64,000 bases of DNA from VAZQ01 sp963725185 (GCA_963725185.1 CAVRXO010000006.1:744001-808000), one strand, 5' to 3'. Numbered from the stretch's first letter, positions 26,795 to 36,521 are shown. The notes: generated by a model not told the origin, from the sequence alone. Translations and numbers: made by a program.

Positions 26795-29700
26795 CTATTC
26801 GGCTGCTTGCCGGAACGGCGGCTCCGCAGCCGGCGCTGAATCGCGCCGAACGTGCCGGCCGAAGACCTGCTCGAAATAAATGTAGATCACCGGCGTGATG
26901 TAGAGCGTCAGCAGCTGCGAGACCATGAGGCCGCCGACCACCGCAATGCCGAGCGGCCGGCGCAGCTCGGAGCCGGGGCCGGTGCCCAGGGCAATCGGCA
27001 GCGTGCCCATGATGGCCGCCATGGTGGTCATGGTGATCGGCCGGAAACGCAGCAGCGCCGCTTGAGATATCGCCTCGACCGGGTCGGTCACGCCGGCGTG
27101 CTTCTGCTGCAATGCGAAGTCGATCATCATGATCGCGTTCTTCTTGACGATTCCGATCAGCATGATGATGCCGATGAGCGCGATGATGGTGAGGTCGTAG
27201 CCGAACAGCATCAGCGTCAGCAGCGCCCCCAAGCCGGCCGCCGGCAGACCCGACAGGATGGTGATCGGATGAATGAAGCTTTCATAGAGAATGCCGAGAA
27301 TCATATACACGACCAGGATGGTCAGCAGCATCAGCATCCCTTGGCCGGCGAGCGACTTCTGGAATTCCTGGGCGTTGCCCTGGAAGCTGGTGGACACGCT
27401 CGGCGGCAAGCCGGTCTGCCGCTCGATATCGACGATCCGATCGACGGCGTCGCCGAGCGAGGTGCCCGGCGCGAGGTTGAACGAGATGGTCACCGACGGA
27501 AGCTGGCCTTGGTGGTTGATGGTCAGCGGCCCGACCGCGGGGGTGATCGTGGCAAAGGTGCTCAGGGGAACCAACGTCCCGTTCGCGGTCCGCAGGTGGA
27601 GGTGCTGCAGATCCTCGCTGGTCTGCTGGAACTTCGGCCCCACCTCGAGCAAGACCTTGTAGTCGTTGAACGGCCGGAAGATGTCGGCGACCTGCCGCGT
27701 GCCGAATGCGCTGTATAGCGTGTCGCGGATCTGGTCGGAGTCGATGCCGAGCCGCAGCGCGATGCTTTGATCGATATTGATCATCGCCTCCGGATTGGTC
27801 ACCTGCAGGTCGCTGCTCAAATCGACCAGGCCGCGCACCTGCTTCAGCCGCGCTTCCAGCGTCTTGGCCCAGCCGAACAGCTCGTCGAGATCGCCCCCCT
27901 GCAGCGTGTACTGGAACTCGGACTTGCTCAAGCGCGCCCCCAGGGTCAGGTTCTGAACCGGCTGCATGAACACCAGAATGCCCGGGATCTGAGCGAGCTT
28001 GACGCGCAGGCGGCGGACCACTTCGGCGACCGGCTGGCCGGGCCGCTGCGCGAGCGGCTTGAGGCCAAAGGTGATGTTTCCGGTATTGACCAGGGGCGGG
28101 CCGGCACCGTCGCCCACCAGCGAGTTGACGGTCTGGACCGCCGGATCGTCGGTTATCACTTTCGCGGCCAACGTCTGCAGCCGGACCATGTCGGCGAACG
28201 AGATGCCTTGCCGCGCCTGCGTGCGCGCAATCACGACACCGGTATCCTCGGACGGAAAAAAGCCCTTCGATATCAGTTGATAGGCGTAGATCGTGCCGCC
28301 GATCGTGGCAAACGTGAGGAGCAGCGTGATGAAGCGGTGCTTGAGGACATAGCGCAAGCTGGCACGGTAGCCGGCGAGCAGTCCCAGAAAGGCGCCTTCG
28401 AGCATGCGCCCGAAAGCATTTTCCCGACCGGGCGCATGCTCGCGCAGGAAGTGGCTGCACAGCATCGGCGTCAAGGTCAACGACACGAAGCCCGAGACCA
28501 GGATGGCCATGGAGACGGTTACGGCGAATTCGCGGAACATCCGGCCGACGATGCCGCCCATGAACAGCACCGGAATGAACACGGCGACCAGCGAAAGGGT
28601 GATCGACAAGATGGTGAAACCGATCTCCTTGCTTCCGCGCAACGCGGCGGCGAACGGCGTTTCGCCGGCCTCGACATGCCGGACGATGTTCTCCAGCATG
28701 ACGATGGCGTCGTCGACCACGAATCCGATCGAGAGCGTCAATGCCATGAGCGAGATGTTGTTCAAGCTGAACCCGCACAGCTGCATGGCCGCGAAGGTTC
28801 CGAATATCGACAATGGCAACGCCAGCGCCGGGATCAGGGTGGCGGCGGGTTTGCGCACGAACAGAAAAATGACCAGCACGACCAGGACGGCGGTCAAAAC
28901 CAGCGTCTGCTGCACGTCGGCGACCGATGCCCTGATCGATTGCGAGCGGTCGAACAGGAACTCGACATTGACCGACGGCGGGATCGCCATGCGCAGCACC
29001 GGCAACAGCGCCTTGATGCTGTCGACCACCGCGACCGTATTGGCGCCAGGCTGGCGATAGACGCTCAGCGTGATCGTACGCGCGCCGTTGAACCAGGCCG
29101 CGACATTGATGTTCTCGACCGAATCGACGACGTCGGCGATGTCGCGCAGGCGCACCGCCGCGCCGTTGCGGTAGGCAATGATCAAGCCGGCATAGTCGGC
29201 CGCATGGGTGGGGCCGTTCGACATGTTCAGCGTCAGGGCCTGCGGACCCATCAGCCGCCCGATCGGCTTGGCCGAGGTCGCGTTCGCGACCGCGGTCTGC
29301 ACGGCCTGCAGGTCGAGGTTATGGGCCGCCATTGCCTGGGGATCGACTTGGACCCTGACGGCAAATTTCTGGCCGCCGAAGACCGACACCAGCGCGACAC
29401 CCGGGAGCATCGACAGGCGCTGCGCAATCGTGGTCTCGGCGTATTCGTCGATCGCGTACAAGGAAAGCGTCGGCGAATTCACCGACAGGCTGAGGATCGG
29501 CGCCTCGGACGGGTTCACCTTCCGAAACGACGGCAGATTCGTCATCTGCGGCGGCAGCTGTCGCTGCGCCAGGCTCAAGGCCGACTGGACGTCGAGCGCC
29601 GCCCCGTCGATATTGCGTTCGAGATCGAACTGGACGGTGATCTCGCTCTCGCCCAGGACGCTGGTCGAGCTCATGGACGCGACGCCGTCGATGGCGGAAA

Positions 29701-29911
29701 GCTGCTTCTCGATTGGAGTCGCCACCGATGATGCCATGGTCTCGGCGCTGGCGCCGTCCAGGCTCGCCGTTATCACGATGGTGGGAAAATCGACCTTGGG
29801 CAGCGCGCTGATCGGCAATTGCCGGTAGCCGACGATGCCGAACGTCATGAGCCCCGCCATCAGAAGCGTGGTCATGACCGGCCGGCGAATGCACAGTTCC
29901 GGCAAGTTCAT
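26795..29911 (-). CDS. RND-family efflux pump, inner-membrane subunit (MdtB/MdtC-like)
   Basis: A 1038-aa protein of normal RND length. The N-terminal helix (NLPELCIRRPVMTTLLMAGL), two large periplasmic loops and the TM4 motif SIGFVVDDAIVMLENIVRH with the paired Asp residues needed for proton coupling are present; the second half shows GIIMLIGIVKKNAIMMID. Sequence blocks place it in the MdtB/MdtC multidrug branch. No membrane-fusion protein, outer-membrane channel or regulator gene flanks it, so its partners must be elsewhere. The ribosome site is weak. The long rightward reading frame over it is only a shadow. Confidence 0.92.
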   Translation of the reverse strand: MNLPELCIRRPVMTTLLMAGLMTFGIVGYRQLPISALPKVDFPTIVITASLDGASAETMASSVATPIEKQLSAIDGVASMSSTSVLGESEITVQFDLERNIDGAALDVQSALSLAQRQLPPQMTNLPSFRKVNPSEAPILSLSVNSPTLSLYAIDEYAETTIAQRLSMLPGVALVSVFGGQKFAVRVQVDPQAMAAHNLDLQAVQTAVANATSAKPIGRLMGPQALTLNMSNGPTHAADYAGLIIAYRNGAAVRLRDIADVVDSVENINVAAWFNGARTITLSVYRQPGANTVAVVDSIKALLPVLRMAIPPSVNVEFLFDRSQSIRASVADVQQTLVLTAVLVVLVIFLFVRKPAATLIPALALPLSIFGTFAAMQLCGFSLNNISLMALTLSIGFVVDDAIVMLENIVRHVEAGETPFAAALRGSKEIGFTILSITLSLVAVFIPVLFMGGIVGRMFREFAVTVSMAILVSGFVSLTLTPMLCSHFLREHAPGRENAFGRMLEGAFLGLLAGYRASLRYVLKHRFITLLLTFATIGGTIYAYQLISKGFFPSEDTGVVIARTQARQGISFADMVRLQTLAAKVITDDPAVQTVNSLVGDGAGPPLVNTGNITFGLKPLAQRPGQPVAEVVRRLRVKLAQIPGILVFMQPVQNLTLGARLSKSEFQYTLQGGDLDELFGWAKTLEARLKQVRGLVDLSSDLQVTNPEAMINIDQSIALRLGIDSDQIRDTLYSAFGTRQVADIFRPFNDYKVLLEVGPKFQQTSEDLQHLHLRTANGTLVPLSTFATITPAVGPLTINHQGQLPSVTISFNLAPGTSLGDAVDRIVDIERQTGLPPSVSTSFQGNAQEFQKSLAGQGMLMLLTILVVYMILGILYESFIHPITILSGLPAAGLGALLTLMLFGYDLTIIALIGIIMLIGIVKKNAIMMIDFALQQKHAGVTDPVEAISQAALLRFRPITMTTMAAIMGTLPIALGTGPGSELRRPLGIAVVGGLMVSQLLTLYITPVIYIYFEQVFGRHVRRDSAPAAEPPFRQAAE

Positions 29912-30036
29912 CGAAAAGCCCCGACGGCCTGTTCAACCGACACTAGCATTCCGGCGGCGATGCACGAAGCCAAATCGCGGGGTCGGGCCAAAAACTCCCT
30001 CAAAAAGCGAGCTGGCCGGCGGGACAAAGGCCCGCC

Positions 30037-30265
30037 AAATACACGATCACCAACCAAAGCGTGGTGGTGTTCCAAGTCGCGGATTGGCAGCCGAAAACGC
30101 AACCCGTGTACCATCCTACCGGCACGGTCGGCGGCTATTACACCCAGGAGCCAACCCCGACGCCGCCGGGGGGGAACGTTTAGATTTCAATTCAATTCGC
30201 CGAGCTCGGTCACCCTGCAGGACGTGAATTTCGGCGGCACCATTACGTTCTACCGGGTTCAATAA
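30037..30265 (+). pseudogene. Possible fragment of an unrecognised gene, broken at a G run
   Basis: One frame from 30037 reads KYTITNQSVVVFQVADWQPK and so on, ending at a TAG at 30181 just after a run of seven G. Removing one G continues to FNSPSSVTLQDVNFGGTITF and a TAA at 30265. Both halves look protein-like (beta-rich, no low complexity), but no start codon or ribosome site is visible upstream. The rest of the 398-base gap between the RND and hydrolase genes shows nothing I can name. Confidence 0.3.
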
Positions 30266-30309
30266 GCCGATCAGGCCTTCGCGGCGCGGTCGGATGCGTC
30301 CGACCAGGA

Positions 30310-31209
30310 TCAGTGCTTGCGCAGGAACGCGAGAACGCCCTGATTGAAGGCCTCGGGCTGCTCCCACGCCACCGAGTGGCCGGCTTCGGGGATCAGGAGC
30401 CAATCAAAGGTCTTCAAATGCTTGGCCCAGAGCCGGACGGCGGCTGACGGCGTCGTCAGATCGACATCGCCGGCGACGACCAGGATGGGGGTCGTGATCG
30501 ATGCGATCTTCTCGTCCGTGTTGGGGGTCCGCAGCGGCGGCACGACGGCGCCCGGCTGCATGGCATGCGCCTCGATCTCCTTCCAGCGCGCCACGCCTTC
30601 AGGATTCGTGCCGCGGTAGGACGGGCTCATTTCCCGCACCTCGGGCGGCAGCTGGCCAAAGCCGGGAATCGCGGCGCGGCGGCGGAATGCTTCCGCCTCC
30701 TCGTCCCCGACCAGCCCGAGCCCGCTCGCCGCCACCACCAGGCTCTTCAGGCGTCCGGGCCGCCAGGCTGCGTAATCGAGCGCGATGTAGCCGCCGCCCG
30801 CGACCCCGAGCAGATGAAACTTGTCCAGCTTGAGCTGGTCGGCGAGAGCGTCGAGGTCTTCGGCGACGCTGATCGGTTTCATGCCTGCGCGGACCGTGCT
30901 CTTGCCCCAGCCGGGCCGGTCGATGGCGATGACGCGATAGCCGGCCTGCACCAGCGCCGGCGTCTGCTTCTGCCAATTTTCCGACGTGCCGGTATTGGCA
31001 TGCAGCAGGACGATCGGATCGCCGGATCCGCCGCTATCGGTCACCCAGAGCTTCACGTTCGGCAGCTCGACGAATGCACCCGCGGCTTCATCCGCGCGGG
31101 CACCCGAGGCGGCCGCAAATGGGAGCGCCGCAATCAGCACAAAAAGAGCGGCAGCCGCATTCCGGCACGGGCGGATCCCGGCCGAGCGCAGGTCGACGAT
31201 CTCACGCAT
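30310..31209 (-). CDS. Exported alpha/beta hydrolase-fold protein with Ala at the nucleophile position
   Basis: A 299-aa protein with a signal peptide (AALFVLIAALPFAAASGARA). The fold is clear: HANTGTSENWQ as oxyanion-hole loop, IDRPGWGKS, and the late VVAGDVDLTTP and IPEAGHSVAW holding Asp and His. The nucleophile elbow, normally G-x-S-x-G, reads GVAGG (Ala137), encoded by GCG, so a classic Ser hydrolase mechanism is not possible there. It may be a non-hydrolytic binding protein or use another residue. It is the last gene of a leftward group with a binding protein, an NHL protein and an SDR. Confidence 0.82.
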   Translation of the reverse strand: MREIVDLRSAGIRPCRNAAAALFVLIAALPFAAASGARADEAAGAFVELPNVKLWVTDSGGSGDPIVLLHANTGTSENWQKQTPALVQAGYRVIAIDRPGWGKSTVRAGMKPISVAEDLDALADQLKLDKFHLLGVAGGGYIALDYAAWRPGRLKSLVVAASGLGLVGDEEAEAFRRRAAIPGFGQLPPEVREMSPSYRGTNPEGVARWKEIEAHAMQPGAVVPPLRTPNTDEKIASITTPILVVAGDVDLTTPSAAVRLWAKHLKTFDWLLIPEAGHSVAWEQPEAFNQGVLAFLRKH

Positions 31210-31250
31210 ATGGATTCTCCCGGCAAAGCCGCGGTTCTCTTTACGGACGG

Positions 31251-32120
31251 CTATTGTTCCATATTGGCCAAGGCCTCGCTACGCTGCCACAGCAACAATG
31301 CCGAGCGGTCGTCCTGCGCCGGCGGCGACGGCATTGTCGGCAGGCATTTGTAGAAATATTGCCCGCTCGTATCGGCCACCTCCGGCGAGGACGCGAGATA
31401 GACGATGGTTTGCGCGCCCTGGGTCGGCGACAGCGCGAAAGACTTCGCCAGCCGAACGAGGGGCGAGAGCAAGCCGCCGCTCTGGTCACCAAAGCGGGTG
31501 GCGACAAAACCCGGGTGCAGGCAATTCGCGGTGACGCCGGTCCCCGTGAGACGGCGAGCAAGCTCGCGCGTGAACAGGATGTTGCACAGCTTCGACCGGC
31601 CATAGGCTTGCAAGGGCCGGTAGCTCCTGGCCGATTGAAGATCGCCGAAATCCAAGGTCGCGCGGCGATGCGCATTGGAAGCCGTGTTGATGATGCGCGC
31701 CGATCCGGCGGCCGCGAGCCGCGCGCGCAATCGCTCCGTCACCACGAAATACGCCATGTGATTGAGCGCGAATGTGCATTCAAGGCCGTCTTGCGTCAGG
31801 CGCCGCGTCGAGAATAGAGCGCCGGCGTTGTTGATGAGCACATCGATGGGCGGCTCCTGCTCGGCGACGCGGTCGGCCACCCGCTTCATCTCGGCCAGGC
31901 GCGAAAGATCGGCAACATGCATGGAATGGGCGGCGGCGGGCGCGCTCGCGCGCAGGCGCGCGAGGGTCGCTTCCGCGCGCGCCTGGTCGCGGGCGATGAG
32001 GACGATGCGCGCCCCCATCCGGGCGAGTGTCTCGGCCGCGACCTCGCCTATTCCGGACGTTCCGCCCGTGATGACGACGGTCTTGCCCTTCATGCTTTCG
32101 ACCGGGCCCGACTTTGCCAT
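31251..32120 (-). CDS. Short-chain dehydrogenase/reductase (retinol dehydrogenase-like)
   Basis: A 289-aa NAD(P)-dependent oxidoreductase. Motifs: TGGTSGIG near residue 18 for cofactor binding, NNAG, a catalytic Ser in NTASNAH, the YGRSK dyad and HPGFVATRF. The sequence type is close to the retinol dehydrogenase 11-14/WW-domain oxidoreductase group, which bacteria use for diverse alcohols or ketones. It starts 2 bases after the stop of the NHL-repeat gene and ends 41 bases before the hydrolase start, so the genes are almost surely co-transcribed. Confidence 0.88.
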   Translation of the reverse strand: MAKSGPVESMKGKTVVITGGTSGIGEVAAETLARMGARIVLIARDQARAEATLARLRASAPAAAHSMHVADLSRLAEMKRVADRVAEQEPPIDVLINNAGALFSTRRLTQDGLECTFALNHMAYFVVTERLRARLAAAGSARIINTASNAHRRATLDFGDLQSARSYRPLQAYGRSKLCNILFTRELARRLTGTGVTANCLHPGFVATRFGDQSGGLLSPLVRLAKSFALSPTQGAQTIVYLASSPEVADTSGQYFYKCLPTMPSPPAQDDRSALLLWQRSEALANMEQ

Positions 32121-32122
32121 AC

Positions 32123-33243
32123 CTATTTGACCTTAGCGTATTTCCGCAGATTGTGGGCGGCAACGTCGGCCGCGTAGATGTTGCCGGCATCGTCGGCCGC
32201 AATGCCCGACGCCGATGTTCCGACATTCGTGGTGTCGAGGTCGGCTGGGTCCGGAATGAAGCCCTTGAGCGTGCCGTCGATGGCGTTCCCGATCACGATG
32301 CCCCGGACCTCGCCTCTTCTTGCCCGTCCGGTCCTTGTAGGCGGCGCCCACATAGATGGTGTCGTCCTTGCCCGACGAACACGGAGCTCGGGTTGACCGA
32401 ATTGCTTCCAGGCGGCGATGAAATTGCCGTCCTGGTCGAAGACCTGGATGCGATTGTTTCGGCGATCGGCGACATAGAGGCGGTTTTGCGAGCCGCCGAT
32501 GAAGATGTCGTGGGGCTCGTCGAAATCGCCGGGCGCCGCACCCTTGTGCCCCCAGGCCTTGATGAAGCTGCCGTCCTTGGCAAACTTCATCACCCGGGCG
32601 GTCTCGTGCTTGTTGGGGTAATGGCCGTCCGACACGAAGATATCGCCATTGGGGGCGACCGCAATGCCGGTCGGCCGGTCGAAGACATCCGGACCGTTCC
32701 CGGAGACGCCCTCCTTGCCGAGCATCATCAGCACTTTGCCGGTCGGGCTGAGCTTGAGGACCTCCTGGCCCTTGATCGCGCCCTCCGCTGTCTTGGCCGA
32801 GATGCCCAAGGATCGTCGCCTCGTCATTGACGTCGCTGGCCCACAGGTTGCCCTCCCGGTCGACGGTGAACCCGTGCGGATAGGCGAACAGGCCGGCGCC
32901 GAAGCTCGTCAGCAAGCCGACCTGCGGGATCGAATTGCAAGATCGGTGGATTTAGATCGCCGCGGCCGACGCAGGTGGCATGGCCCGGCGGCACCGTGTT
33001 GAAGCAGCGATGAAAGACCCAGATGTTGCCGTCGCTGTGAACATGCACGCGGATGACCTCGCCCCAGTGGCCTGCGTTCATGCTCAAGGGAAGCGTCGGC
33101 CAACCCTCCACCAGGCGATACGGATTGGGGAGCTGCGGCGGCTTGCGGCTCTGGGCTTGCTGCGCGTGAGGTGCGCTCCCCAGCATGGCCACCACCGCAG
33201 CCCCGGTTATCAGCATCCATCCCATTCGGCCTGTGCGCGACAT
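32123..33243 (-). pseudogene. Exported NHL-repeat propeller (peptidyl-alpha-hydroxyglycine lyase-like), five frameshifts
   Basis: Corrected, the product is about 371 aa: a signal peptide (WMLITGAAVVAMLGSA), then NHL propeller repeats (HGFTVDREGNLWASDVND, RPTGIAVAPNGDIFVSDG, EPHDIFIGGSQNRLYVADRR, SASGIAADDAGNIYAADVAA). Five single extra bases are needed to read it through: near 32914, 32806, 32385, 32372 and 32325. All are insertions, and the total length minus five is a multiple of three, so the gene is otherwise intact. Similar proteins are annotated as peptidylglycine lyase-like; their function in bacteria is unknown. GGGAGG precedes the ATG at 33243. Confidence 0.78.
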
Positions 33244-33312
33244 CGTCATCCTCCCTGATGTTGTGGCACTGACGCTTGTTTCCCTCGGAGCACTCAAGTT
33301 TTGTTGTTTGGC

Positions 33313-34317
33313 TCATTCAATCACCTCGTCGGCACTGGCGAGCACATCGGGTGGGATGGTCAGGCCGAGCGTTTTGGCGGTCGTGAGATTGACGATCAGC
33401 GCGAACTTGGTCGGACGCTCGACCGGCAGATCGCTCACCTTGGCGCCGCGCAGGATGCGGTCGACATAGCCCGCCGCTTGTCGGAACTGCCTCGGGAGAT
33501 CGATGCCGTAGGAAACCAAGCCCCCGGCCGCGGCGATTTTCCGCGCTCCATAGATCGCGGGCAGGCTATAGCGTGCAGCGAGATGGAAGATCAGATCCCG
33601 ATGAAGATCGGTGGAGCTGTCGACAGGAAAGATCAGTCCGCCGCCTGGTTCGCGGGCCAACGCGATCATGACGGATTCGATTTCGTTGGGCTCTTGAATT
33701 TGGGCCCTGACCACATCGACGGCAAGGCTTTGAGCGGCGGCCTCTGCCGCGCGCGAGAACAGGACGCCATCAGGAGCCGTTCGCGAGTTGAAGATGACGG
33801 CGACGCGTGTGACCTGCGGTGCAATCGCCCTCAGCAGCTCCAGCCATTTGGCTCCCACGGCCGGCTCCAAGCCCGTGAAGCCGGTCATGTTGCGGCCGGG
33901 ATGCGCCAGACTCTCGACAAAACCGTAGAAGACCGGCTCGTTGATCTCCATGAAGACGATCGGCACCGTGAGGGCGGCATGGCGCAACGCCCCCAACCCC
34001 TGTCCGCCATCGGTGACGATCACGTCCGGTGTGAGGCTCAGCAATTCCGCGGCAGCGGTCCGCGCCAGATCGGCGTCGCCGCCGGTCCAGCGATAATCGA
34101 TCTGCACATTGCGGTCCCGTACCCAACCCAAATCCTGGGCTTCTTGCTCGAACGCCATGCGGTTGGCCTGCGACTGCGGATCGCTTTCGGCATCCGGCAG
34201 CAGAACGCCGATATGCGGCACCCGATCGGGCTGCTGGCCATGGGCGGCAAGCGGCCAAACCGCCGCGCCGCCGAGAAGCGTGATGAAACCGCGCCGCTGC
34301 AGGAAGCCCTCCGTCAA
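33313..34317 (-). CDS. TrpX/TrpY-type ABC transporter substrate-binding protein, orphan
   Basis: A 334-aa protein with a twin-arginine-like signal (QRRGFITLLGGAAVWPLAA). It has the ABC_sub_bind family pattern: HIGVLLPDAESDPQSQ, FEQEAQDLGWVRDRNVQIDY, LTPDVIVTDG, NMTGFTGLEPAVGAKWLELL and YGIDLPRQFRQAAGYVDRIL. Family members bind aromatic amino acids or unknown ligands; very many orphan copies occur in rhizobia. The start is a TTG with little support, and an internal start could be used. No permease or ATPase gene is nearby. It leads the NHL-SDR-hydrolase group. Confidence 0.82.
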   Translation of the reverse strand: MTEGFLQRRGFITLLGGAAVWPLAAHGQQPDRVPHIGVLLPDAESDPQSQANRMAFEQEAQDLGWVRDRNVQIDYRWTGGDADLARTAAAELLSLTPDVIVTDGGQGLGALRHAALTVPIVFMEINEPVFYGFVESLAHPGRNMTGFTGLEPAVGAKWLELLRAIAPQVTRVAVIFNSRTAPDGVLFSRAAEAAAQSLAVDVVRAQIQEPNEIESVMIALAREPGGGLIFPVDSSTDLHRDLIFHLAARYSLPAIYGARKIAAAGGLVSYGIDLPRQFRQAAGYVDRILRGAKVSDLPVERPTKFALIVNLTTAKTLGLTIPPDVLASADEVIE

Positions 34318-34567
34318 CCCGAGGACCAGCTCTGTGCAAGCCTACCACATCTCAATCTGCAGGTGTGAACAGTGTGCTGGCGCTATCCTCAAAACGCGAA
34401 CGCATAGATCCTATCGTGGGCGCCGACATGAAGTCTCTGGTCGGTTGCCGGCGCAAAATTGGCGTTCGTGCCCCCTGACTGTTCCCCGCCGATCTTGGTA
34501 TCCTGCCAAGCGGCGCTGCCTGTTGCGGCCGGATGCCACGCGATCAAATGGCCAGGGGAGGAACATC

Positions 34568-35410
34568 GTGCTTGCTCGAGATTTGATCGGCGGCTTCGCG
34601 CTGGTGGCTTCGCTGGGCTTGGCGTGCACCGCCTCGGCGGCCCCGGATGGAGCGAAATTCCCCGACTGGTCTGGCCAGTGGCTGCGCACCTATGGGGGCA
34701 ATCCGCGCTACGACCAAACCAAGCCGATCCGCAAGCAGGAGGCGCCGCTCAAGCCGGAGTATCAGACGCGGTTCGAGGCCAGCATGCACGACCAGGATCT
34801 CGGCGGCCATGGGCTCGACCGCGGCTATTCCTGCCTGCCGCAGGGCATGCCGCGGATGATGTCGGGCGTGTCGCCGTTCGAGTTCGTGCTCTCGCCCGGC
34901 GTCACCTACATCCTGTTCGAGCGCACCGAGTTTGCGCCGCGCCGCATCTATACCGACGGGCGCGCCTTTCCGACGACCGAGGAGACCTGGTTTACCGGCT
35001 ACTCGATCGGCAAGTGGCTCGATAGCGGCGGGGACGGACGCTACGACACGCTCGAGATCGAGACCCGCCGGGTGCGCGCGCCCCGGGTGTGGGACCAGTC
35101 CGGCATGCCCATGGCCGACGACCCCGACGGCGTCATCAAGGAGCGCATCGCCCTCGACCGGAACGATCCAGGCCTGCTGCGGGTCGAGATGACCACGATC
35201 GACAATTCGCTGACGCGGCCGTGGACGGTGCTGAAGGTCTTCAAGCGCAAGACCGACGTCTGGTGGAGCGAGGACGATTGCATCGAGGGCCAGGCCCACG
35301 TCACCATCGGCGATCAGGTTTATTTCAAGAGCGCCGACGGCACCATCATGCCGATGAAGAAGGACCAGCCGCCGCCGGACCTGAAATATTTCAAGCGGCC
35401 GCAGAACTGA
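34568..35410 (+). CDS. Exported protein of the expanded uncharacterised family (copy 4)
   Basis: A 280-aa paralog starting at GTG with GGGGAGGAAC upstream. The signal peptide ends near ASAAP. Landmarks: FPDWSGQW, PLKPEYQ, a Cys before LPQGMPRMM, RRIYTDGR, GYSIGKW, TLEIETRR, SGMPM, KERIALD, LTRPWT, a second Cys (DDCIEGQ) and SADGTIMPMKKDQPPPDLKY. It is the first rightward gene before a cluster with a hydrolase, two Bug-type receptors and a dioxygenase, but a palindromic repeat (35459-35554) separates it from them. Much longer in-frame starts upstream overlap the opposite binding-protein gene and are rejected. Confidence 0.8.
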   Translation: MLARDLIGGFALVASLGLACTASAAPDGAKFPDWSGQWLRTYGGNPRYDQTKPIRKQEAPLKPEYQTRFEASMHDQDLGGHGLDRGYSCLPQGMPRMMSGVSPFEFVLSPGVTYILFERTEFAPRRIYTDGRAFPTTEETWFTGYSIGKWLDSGGDGRYDTLEIETRRVRAPRVWDQSGMPMADDPDGVIKERIALDRNDPGLLRVEMTTIDNSLTRPWTVLKVFKRKTDVWWSEDDCIEGQAHVTIGDQVYFKSADGTIMPMKKDQPPPDLKYFKRPQN

Positions 35411-35458
35411 CGACACACACGGGCGGTATTCGCGGGGCTCATGAGCGACACACCTCCC

Positions 35459-35554
35459 GTTCATCCCCGCAGACGCGGGGATCCAGGCTTTGCCCCATTG
35501 AACGTCCATACAATATGGCAAAGTCTGGTTTCCCACGTCCGCGGGAATGAGCGG
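35459..35554. repeat. Inverted-repeat extragenic element
   Basis: Two arms of about 36 bases (35459-35493 and 35517-35554) form an imperfect inverted repeat; both carry smaller hairpins such as ATCCCCGC-AGAC-GCGGGGAT. The outer parts (CCAGGCTTTGCC against GGCAAAGTCTGG) pair with one mismatch. This resembles the palindromic elements scattered through rhizobial genomes. It lies between paralog copy 4 and the next hydrolase gene and could act as a terminator. Confidence 0.7.
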
Positions 35555-35666
35555 ATGTGGCAATTCCTTCACACGCTCCTTGACGGCTGTCGCCGGCGTT
35601 GACATTCAACCTTTTCGGAAACTGCATAACGATCGCCGAGGTTCACGCTTCAAGGAGAGCCATGTC

Positions 35667-36470
35667 ATGGCCGAGCATATCGAGGGGCCGTTGTATTACG
35701 AGCGGATGGGCCGGAGCGGACCCGTGATGGCCTTCGTGCATCCCAATCCGATGGATCAGTCCTGCTGGATCTTCCAGATGGCGCACCTGTCCACGTGGTA
35801 TCGCTGCGTCGCCATCGACATTCCCGGTTATGGTCGCTCGCCCAAGGCGCAGCCGGGCCTCACCATGGACGACATGGCGCAGGCATGCTGGGAAGCGATC
35901 GACGATGCGGCGCCGGGCGAGCGCGCCATCCTGGCCGGATGCTCGGTCGGCTCGGCGCTATTGCCCTACATGCATCACCAGCAACCGCGGCGTACCGCCG
36001 CCCTGGTGCTTTCGGGCACCGGCTACAATCCCGGCAAGGAGTTCGCGGCTCGTCGCATCGCCGCCTACCGGGAGCAGGGCATCGGCTATCGCTGGGGCTA
36101 CACCTTCGAGGACCTGAGCCCGGCGTTCCGCGCGACACCGCTGGCCCACTTCTTTGCCGACCTGTTTGCCGAACGCAACGCGCAAGCCGACGTAGCGTCG
36201 ATCATCCATCAGTTCGAGGCGCTGGCCAAGCCGGATCCTGACGATCACCATGCGCGCATCGCCTGCCCCGCCATCATCCTGACCGGCAGCGAGGACGGCT
36301 CGCATCCGCGCGCGGCCGCCTTGAAGGCGCGCATTCCCGGCTGCGAGATGAAAATCCTCTACGGCGCCGGCCACGCCTGCCAGATCGAGCAGCCCTGGCT
36401 GTTCGATCGCTACCTGATCGAGTTCCTCAAGGCCCACGGCCTGTTTCCTTCAACCGCGTCATCGCGCTAG
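35667..36470 (+). CDS. Alpha/beta hydrolase
   Basis: A 267-aa cytoplasmic hydrolase. The nucleophile elbow GCSVGS holds the Ser, Asp lies in TGSEDGSHP and His in YGAGHACQIEQP, so the triad is complete. The oxyanion region is FVHPNPMDQSCW. Relatives include haloalkane dehalogenase-like, ring-fission product and lactone hydrolases. The ATG at 35667 has AAGGAG upstream. It opens a rightward gene set with two Bug-type receptors, a TauD-type dioxygenase, a paralog relative and a metallo-hydrolase. Substrate unknown. Confidence 0.85.
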   Translation: MAEHIEGPLYYERMGRSGPVMAFVHPNPMDQSCWIFQMAHLSTWYRCVAIDIPGYGRSPKAQPGLTMDDMAQACWEAIDDAAPGERAILAGCSVGSALLPYMHHQQPRRTAALVLSGTGYNPGKEFAARRIAAYREQGIGYRWGYTFEDLSPAFRATPLAHFFADLFAERNAQADVASIIHQFEALAKPDPDDHHARIACPAIILTGSEDGSHPRAAALKARIPGCEMKILYGAGHACQIEQPWLFDRYLIEFLKAHGLFPSTASSR

Positions 36471-36521
36471 TCTCAAAGCCGCCGGGTTCGTCCATCTCGC
36501 TCGCCAGAGGGAGGACACGCC

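Noticed and set aside
27767..29731. 654-codon open frame on the plus strand opposite the RND pump gene
   Set aside because: It is antisense to a clearly conserved protein, rich in Arg, Asp and His as shadow frames in GC-rich DNA are, and has no ribosome site.
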